This document shows, one piece after another, positions 37,201 through 46,200 of a stretch of DNA of 64,000 nucleotides. A program made the translations under genes and the position numbers. Source of the DNA: Pseudomonas baltica (GTDB taxonomy: Bacteria > Pseudomonadota > Gammaproteobacteria > Pseudomonadales > Pseudomonadaceae); contig NZ_CP134771.1 of NCBI RefSeq assembly GCF_031880315.1, forward strand, positions 3,246,001 through 3,310,000, given 5' to 3'. Every line of letters starts with the position of its first letter. The stretch's first letter is position 1. A model generated the notes under the pieces. The model made no database searches. It had not been told where the DNA came from and saw only the letters and a list, made by a program, of their open reading frames with translations.

Positions 37201-40200
37201 CACCACGGTGTTACCGCTGATGGCGTAGTACTGATCGACGTTGGTACCGGTGGTGAAGTTCACGGTCAGGTTCGGGCTGTCCGGGTCGGCAGTCGTGAAG
37301 GTCGCGGCCACATCGTTGCCGTGGGCGCTGTTTTCCGTGATCGGGTTGGCGACGACAGTGATGGTCGGTGCATCGTTGACCGCAACCACAGTGATGCTGT
37401 TGCTTTCCGAACCAGTCAGCAGCGTGGTGGTGTTGCCGCCGTTGTCGGTAGCGACGACCGAGACGTCACGGGTACCCGCGACTGGGGTGTCGCCCGGTGC
37501 AGCGAAGGTGATCGACGAGATCAGCGCTTTGTAGGCGGCGATATCGGCGGTGCCGGTCAAGGTGTAGGTCACGGTGCCTTGGGCTACCGAACCGGTAGCC
37601 GCGACATTGATGCCGTTCTGCGCGCCGATGGCGACGACGTCGCCAGCGTGCAGGCTGCTCAGGGTCACGACGACCTTGCTCAAGGTGCTGTCATCGGCGT
37701 CAGTGATCGCCAAGGTACCCACGGCCGATTTGGCTGCATCGCCTTCGGTGAAGGTGACGTTGCTGCCGGTCACGACTGGCGCGTTGTCCACTGCCGTGAT
37801 GTTCAGGGTGCTGGTTGCGACGTTGGACGCGGCATCACCTACGTTGTCGCTGTTCAAGCCGGTATCGGTCACTTGCACGGTCACGGTACGTGGCGTGGTG
37901 TCCGGGTTCTGGCTGGTGCTGCTGTATTGCAGCGAGTTGATCAGCGTCTGGTAGTCAGCGCGGCTGGCATCGCCGGTGAGGGTGATGGTCAGCGTGGTGC
38001 CGTTGGTCGAGGTGCTGTACGTCACGCCCGCGACATCAGTGCTGCCGCTGGTGCCGACCGCGCCCACCACGTGGCTCGAGGTCAGTACATCGGTGCCCTG
38101 GTAGTTGCTCAGGGTGATGGTCGCGCCGTGGATCTGCTTGCCGGCAACGCTGTTGTCTTCGTCGGTGATGGTAAAGCCGTTGACCAAGGCAACGGCAGCA
38201 CCGCCTTCGGTGTAGGAACTGCCGGTATCGGCCACAACCGGGGCATCGTTGACGAAGGTCACTGGCGGAGTTGCCGAGCCGTTGCCGGTCAGGGTGCCGT
38301 CGCTTACGGTCAAATCTACGGCAGGCAGTGCATTGCCCGCGTTGACGAAGGCCGCGCCTTTGTCGGTCAGCACCACGGTGTTGCCGCTGATGGCGTAGTA
38401 CTGATCGACGTTGGTGCCGGTGGTGAAGCTCACGGTCAGGTTCGGGCTGTCCGGATCGGCAGTCGTGAAGGTCGCGGCCACATCGTTGCCGTGGGCGCTG
38501 TTTTCCGTGATCGGGTTGGCGACGACAGTGATGGTCGGCGCATCGTTGACCGCAACCACAGTGATGCTGTTGCTTTCCGAACCAGTCAGCAGTGTGGTGG
38601 TGTTGCCGCCGTTGTCGGTGGCGACGACCGAGACGTCACGGGTACCCGCGACTGGGGTGTCGCCCGGTGCAGCGAAGGTGATCGACGAGATCAGCGCTTT
38701 GTAGGCGGCGATATCGGCGGTGCCGGTCAAGGTGTAAGTCACGGTGCCTTGGGCTACCGAACCGGTGGCCGCGACATTGATGCCGCTTTGCGCGCCGATG
38801 GCGACGACGTCGCCAGCCTGCAGGCTGCTCAGGGTCACGACGACCTTGCTCAGCGTGCTGTCATCGGCGTCAGTGATCGCCAAGGTACCCACGGCCGATT
38901 TGGCTGCATCGCCTTCGGTGAAGGTGACGTTGCTGCCGGTCACGACTGGTGCGTTGTCCACTGCCGTGATGTTCAGGGTGCTGGTCGCGACGTTGGACGC
39001 TGCATCACCCACGTTATCGCTGTTCAAGCCGGTATCGGTCACTTGCACGGTCACGGTACGTGGCGTGGTGTCCGGGTTCTGGCTGGTGCTGCTGTACTGC
39101 AGCGAGTTAATCAGCGTCTGGTAGTCAGCGTGGCTGGCATCGCCGCTCAGGGTGATGGTCAGCGTGGTGCCGTTGATCGAGGTGCTGTACGTCACGCCCG
39201 CGACATCAGTGCTGCCGCTGGTGCCGACCGCGCCCACCACGTGGCTCGAGGTCAGTACGTCGGTGCCCTGGTAGTTGCTCAGGGTGATGGTCGCGCCGTG
39301 GATCTGCTTGCCGGCAACGCTGTTGTCTTCGTCGGTGATGGTGAAGCCGTTGACCAAGGCAACGGCAGCACCGCCTTCGGTGTAGGAACTGCCGGTATCG
39401 GCTACAACCGGGGCGTCGTTGACGAAGGTCACTGGCGGAGTTGCCGAGCCGTTGCCGGTCAGGGCGCCGTCGCTCACGGTCAGGTCTACAGCAGGCAGTG
39501 CATTGCCCGCGTTGACGAAGGCCGCGCCTTTGTCGGTCAGCACCACGGTGTTACCGCTGATGGCGTAGTACTGATCGACGTTGGTGCCGGTGGTGAAGCT
39601 CACGGTCAGGTTCGGGCTGTCCGGGTCGGCAGTCGTGAAGGTCGCGGCCACATCGTTGCCGTGGGCGCTGTTTTCCGTGATCGGGTTGGCGACGACGGTG
39701 ATGGTCGGTGCATCGTTGACTGCGGTCACGTTGACCGCCAGGGTCGCCACATTGGATTCGGAGTTCGTTGCGCCGGTGCCGTCGTTTACCGAAACGGTGA
39801 TGTCGCGAGTGCCCGAAACCGTCGCGCCGTTGCTGCTGAAGGTGATCGACTTGATCAGGTCTTCATACACTTCGTGGGTGGCGGTGCCGGTGATGGTGAT
39901 CACACCGGTAGTGGCGTTCTGAGCGATGGTCAGGCCGGCGGCGATAGCTGCCTTGGCCACGTCGCTGTTGGTGTCGAGCGCCAACAGATCGCCAGCGCCG
40001 ATGTTGGTCACCTTGATGGTGGCCGAGCCGACGGTGCTGCCCTGGTCGACGTCGGTGATGGTGAAGTCGGCGCCAGCGATGTTGATCGCGGCCTGATGTT
40101 CGTTGTAGGCCGCAGCGGTATCGGTGCCCGCCGCCGCGCCATTGAGATCGACCACAGGTGCATCGTTGACCGAGATGACGTTGACGTCCAGCTCGGCGGT

Positions 40201-43200
40201 CACGGGTGCACTCACCGACGCGCCGTCGGTGGAGGTTGCGGTGACGATCAGCTTGATGTCGCCGTTGTCGGTGCTGTTGTAGTTGGCCGGCGGGGTCAGG
40301 GTGATGGTCGAGCGCGACCAGTCGCTGATGTCGATCTCGTTGCCAACGTTGGCGGCCGTGATGGTCACCGTGTGGGCCGCGGTGCCATCGGTGATCACCG
40401 AGCCTACCGGTGCACCCTTGAGGGTGATCTTCATGGTTTCGGAGCCGTCGGTGTCGACGGTCGCCGCATTGATGCTGGACAGCAGGATCGCGTGATCCTC
40501 CAGGCCTTGGTTCAGTACTTCGCTGACGGTGATGTTGGACAACAGGCCGCCGTAGCTGTCGCTGCCGTTCGAGCCGTCGGCATTGACAGCCTGGAAGCTC
40601 AGCACCTGATCGCCCGTGCTCGAAGACGGGATATTGAAGGTGTAGGACTGCAGGCCGCCCGTGGTAGCGCTCAGCGTACCGACGACAGTATTGCCCCACA
40701 TCACGTTGATCAGCGAGCCGGCGAAATCGCTGCCGCGCGGTGCGTAGTCCACCGTCACGGTGTACAGCGCGCCGTTCTTGGCGTCGATGGTGGTGTACAG
40801 GTTGGACTGGTCGCCCGCGTTGCGCTCCAGCTCGATGACCTGAGTGGTGCCGTTGCCAGCGCCATACACGCCGACCTGGCCGACTTCGACCTGGCCCGAG
40901 CCATTGACCGAGTTGCCGGTGCTCCAGACGCTGGCGCCACCGCCGAAAATCGAACCGTTGGCGGTCGGGGTGGTGTCGTTGGTCAAGCTGCCGACGAGGA
41001 CGCTGCCGCTCCAGCTCTGGCCGTCCAGCTGCACATCGGACAGGTGCGTGGTGATTCCGTCGCGAGCGGTGCCGAAGGTGATGATCGGCGTATCGGCTAC
41101 GGGCGTGACGTCCAGGGTCAAGACGCCCGCGGTGCCGACCTGCACGGTGGTGGCGCCATTGACTGTAGTGCTTTGCGTCGGCGCGAACTCGAGGGTCGCG
41201 TAGTCGGTGCCCATGTTGCCCAGTGCGCCAGCGGTGCCACCGCTCGACTCGTTGGCAGCCGGGGTGAAGACCAGCTTGCCGGCCTCGATATCGGCCCGGC
41301 TGACCACTTCGCCCACAGTCACGGCGTTGCCGTCCAGAGTCAGGCTACCGGCGACCGGCAGCTTGGTGATGGTGATGCCCATGTTGGCATTGCTGAAGTC
41401 GCTGTCGTCGGTGCTGAAGCTGGTCCACTTGAGGGTTTGCGGGGTGTCTTCCGCGCCCGTCACGGTGCTGGTCACAGCGTTCAGGCCATCGTTCACCGGG
41501 GTGACGTTGATGGTGGTCTGGGCCGCAGCAGAAGACAGGCCGCCATCGTCCACGACCGAAACGGTCACGGTGCGCACGCCGGCGGTTGGGGTTTCGCTGG
41601 TGCTCTGGTAGCCGATCTGGGAAATGATCGTCTGGTATTCGGCCGGCGTCAGGGTGGCCGTGATGGTCACCTGCAGCGCGTCCTTGCCATCCACCTGCAC
41701 GACTTCGGTCTTGACCTGCATGCTGTTGGTGCTGCTTGGCACGCCGGTCAGCTCGTCGCCAGCAACGTAGCCGGTCAGGGTGATGGTGGCCGACTGCAAG
41801 TTGCTGACGATCACGTTGCCATTGGCGTCGTGGTTGGTGCCGGTATCCGGGTCGGTGATGCTCAGGTTATTGCTGATGCTGACCGGCCCGCCATTCTCGA
41901 CGAAGGTAACGGCGGTGTAATTGATGCCATCGACGGCGGTGCCGTTCAGGTCGACCACGGGGGCGTCGTTGACCGGCGCCACGGTGACGTTGAGCGTGGC
42001 CGAGCTTGGCGCGTAGCTGCCGTTGCTGAGTTCGGTCGCCTCGGCCAGCACGGTCACGGTGAAGCTGCCGTTGTAGCTGGCCGGCGTCTGCAAGCTCAGG
42101 GCAGAGCTGTCCCAACCGGTGATGACCAGGTTGCCGTTGGCGTCCGCGGTGCCGGTGTTGCCGTGGCTGTCGGTGACCAGGGTGCCTTCCGGCAAGCCCT
42201 TCAGCGTCACGACGTGGGTTTCCGAGCCGTCAGTGTCCGGGAACGTGATGGTCATCGGCGCGAGCTTGATGATCGAATCTTCGTTACCGGTGTTCAGTGC
42301 GGCCGGCTCGACCACCAGGCCGCTGCTGCCCAGATCCACAGGCGCGCTGGAGCCATCGGAGACCTGCACGCCGTAGTAGCCCGGACCGTCCTGGTTGAAG
42401 TGGTAGGCGCTCAGGTCATAGTAGCCCGAGGTGGCCGGCGTGTAGCTGCCGCTGATCTGCCAGGTACCGGATTGGCTGGTGGCAACGAGCTGGCCGTTGA
42501 TGGTCAGCGCGAAGCTGTCATCGGCGGTGCCGCTGAAGGTGTAGGTCTTGCCGGCCTCCAGGTAGACCTGGGAGTCGATCTTGGTGGCCACACCTGGCGC
42601 AACATCGCCTTGAGCGAAGCTGGCGGTGGCAGGCAAGGAGGTAGTGCCCGAGCCTGCGGCCGAGGCCTTGTTCAGCGCATCGACCAAGGCTTGCGCGGAA
42701 GCACCGCTGCCGCCGCCCAACAGCGTAGCGACTGCGTCACCGCTGAAAGTCTGGCTGGTCACTGCCGGCAACACCGTGATGATCGCGGCGTCGGCCACGG
42801 CAATCACGGAAATGGTCGGAGTGGCCGGCACGGTGCTGACCACGCCTTCGTTGTCGGTGGCGGTGTAGCTGAAGGTGGTGTCACCGCTCCAGTTGGCGTC
42901 CGGCTTGAAGTACACCGTTGCGCTGTTGCTGGTGGCGGCGATGGCCTGGCTCAGGTCGAGGGCGTGGGCGCCGGCGGCATCGCTGTAGAAGGTGCCGTGG
43001 GCCGCCGCGCTGGTGATGGTGAAGCTGGCCACCGAGCCGCCGGCGTTGCTGTCGCTACCGCTCAGGTGCACGGTGACCAGATTGTCTTCATTAGCGCCGT
43101 CGGCCGGTGCGGCGACAGCGATCGGCGCATCGTTGATGCTGATCGTGCTGGTCGCGGTGTTGGAATCCAGAGCGACGTCGGTAACGTTGGTACCACCCGC

Positions 43201-46200
43201 ATCGGTCAGGGTGATCGACACGGTGCGGTCGGACGAATCCGGGTTGGCCACGGTGTTGTTGAAGGTCAGCGACTCGATCAGCGCTTTGTAGTCGGTGATG
43301 GTCCCTGCACCGCTGAGGGTGTAGGTGAAGCCATCTGCCAGCGAGCCGGTCCGGGTGATGGTGATGCCTTCGGCACTGGTGCCGGAGATCACGCCGTTGG
43401 CGTCGGAGCTGGTGATGCTGAACTGGCTCGAGGTGACGACATCGCCGGCCTTGGTGCCATCGACCACCACGGTGGCCTTGCTCATGTTGACGTTCTGGTC
43501 AGCGGCATCGCTGATCTGCACGTTCTGCACCAACGCGACGGCGCCACCATTTTCGGTGAAGCGCACGCTGCTGTCGGTCACGCCATCGCCACCGATGCTG
43601 ACGGTCGGCGCATCGTTGACCGGGGTCACTTCGATGGTGATGCCCTGGGTGGTCGTCAGTGCGCCGCCGATGCCGGTGTTGCCTTGGTCGTTGACCGAGA
43701 TCGACAGGCCAGCGGTGCCGTTGGCATCGTTCAAGTTCGGCGCTGGGGTGAAGGTCGCGCCTTCGAGCTGGGCGTTGATCTGAGCAGGGGTACCGGTCAG
43801 GGTCACCACGCCATTGTTGGTCACGCTGGAGGTACCGTCCGCCAGGACCAGGATACCGCCCGTTGCCGTCACATCGACTTTGATCGGGCTAGTGGCCGAA
43901 TCCACGTCAGCGACGGTGATGGCGTTGCCATTGGCCGTCGAGAAGGTCAGCGAGGTGTCTTCCGCGACAGTTTGAGTAGCCGGTGCGCTGATGGTCGGCG
44001 CATCGTTGACCGCCACCACGTTGACCGTGACGATCGCGGTGTTGGAGGTCGCCTGGCCATCGGTGACGGTGTAGCTGAAGGTCACCAGACCATTGATATT
44101 CTTGGCCGGCGTGAAGATCACGTCGCCGTTGCCATCCAGTACCACGGTGCCCACGACGTTGCCTGCGGCATCCGTCACCGCAGAAGGGGTTTTCCCATCA
44201 GTGCCCTGCAGGGTGTTGATGGTCAATGCATCGCCATCGACATCGGTGTCGTTGGCCAGCAGGGTCGCGGCCTTGATGACCAGTGGCTGATCTTCAAAGG
44301 TGGTCAGGGTGTCGTGCCCCAGCGCGGCGGTATCGGTTTGACCCAACACGCCGTAAGTGCCCACGACACCACTGGTTACCGGCGCCACTTCGACAGTCAG
44401 CTGGGCGTAGCTGCCCTGATCCCAGTAGACAATCTGGATATCGTGCGCGCCTGAGGTAGCGAGCGAGAAGTTGAACACATCGGTGGTCGATGGCTGGTTG
44501 CCATCGACGGCAGCCACTTGCTTGCCATCGATGTAGACGGCGTAGCCATCATCCGCAGTGATGCGCAGCGAGTAATCGCCAGCGGCCATGGTCACTTTAC
44601 CGGTCAGCTCGACGATAGCGTCCGAGGTGGTGGTCTGCGTGGTGCCATTGGCGTAGGTCAGGGAAGCGCTGTCGGCGCCCAGGAACTTGTCCAGGTTGGA
44701 GGTGGTGCCCAGGTTGTTGCCGAACAATTGGCCCGTGTCGGTACCGCCGTAGTTGACGTTGGTCGCCGAGAAGCTGGCATTCGCCGAATGCGATGCGATG
44801 AAGTCCAGTGCTTGCTTGATGGTGCCCAGGTTCGGGCCATCGGTGCCTTCGCGATAACCGTAGTAGTTACCTTGCAGGCTGCCGGAAATCGTGGTGGCGA
44901 TGTCGTTGTTGGCGACCGGTGGGTCGTTGACTGGGGTAACGTCGATTGCGATGGGCTGGGTAGCCGTCAGCGGGCCGCCAGCACCGGTGTTACCTTGGTC
45001 GTTGACCGAGACCGTCAGGCCGGCGGTAGAACCGTTGGTGTCGTTCGAGTTCAGGATCGGGGTGAAGGTCGCCCCTTCCAGCGCGGTGTTGATCTCGGCA
45101 GGGGTGCCAGTCAGGGTCACCACACCGTTGGTGGTAGCGCTGGTGGTGCCGTCGGCCAGGACCAAAGTACCGCCCGCCACGGTCACGTCGACCTTGATCG
45201 GGCTGGTGCCGGAGTCCACGTCAGCGACGGTGATGGCGTTGCCATTGGCTGCCGAGAAGATCAGCGGGGTGTCTTCGGCGACTGTCTGGGTGGTCGGCGC
45301 GCTGATGGTCGGCGCATCGTTGACCGGGGTGACGTCGATGGCGATGGACTGGGTAGCCGTCAGCGGGCCGCCAGCGCCGGTGTTGCCTTGATCGTTGACC
45401 GTGATCGACAGGCCGGCGGTAGAACCGTTGGTGTCGTTCGAATTCAGGGTCGGGGTGAAGGTCGCGCCTTCCAGCTGCGCGTTGATCTGTGCAGGGGTGC
45501 CGGTCAGGGTCACGACACCGCTGTTAGTCGTGCTGGTGGTGCCATCGGCAAGGACCAAAATACCGCCCGAGACGGTCACGTCGACCTTGATCGGGCTGGT
45601 GGCGGAGTCCACATCAGCCACGGTAATGGCATTGCCATTGGCCGTCGAGAAGATCAGCGGTGTGTCTTCGGCTGTGGTCTGAGCGATCGGGGCGTCGATA
45701 GTCGGGGCGTCGTTGACCGGCGTCACCACCAGGATGACCGTCTGGGTATTCGGGGTAGACGTCGCGCCGTTGCTGCTTTCAGTGGTGTACGAACTGATGG
45801 TCAGCTGGATGTCGCCGTTTGCCTGGCTGTTGTAGTTCAGCGGCGGCGTCACGGCCAGAGTCGCCAGGTTGGCGTCAGTGATGTCGGTGGTAGCGCCGTC
45901 GGTGGCGACTGGCTTGGTGACGGTGACGCCAGCAGCGTTCTGGTACGTGATGACCGAACCGGCAGGCAGGCCGCTGACGGTGGTGGTCAGGGTTTCCGAG
46001 CCGTCGGTGTCGACCAGTGCGGTGCTGACGCCAGTGATGGCGATCGCCGAATCTTCAGCGCCGCTGATCGTGGCAGGGACCGTGAGCGTAGGCGTATCAG
46101 CCACCGCGTTGATCACCAGGCCGATGCTGGCCTGCGCGCCCAGCAGCGGTGTGGCGGAAGAAGCATTGTTGACCGGCTGGAAGTCGATCGCGCCGTAGAG

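Noticed and set aside
35431..44454. A 3007-residue open reading frame on the plus strand, opposite lapA
   Set aside because: It mirrors lapA's repeats in antisense; GC-biased codons and repeated DNA keep the frame open. It has no ribosome-binding site, domains or signal, while lapA has all of these.
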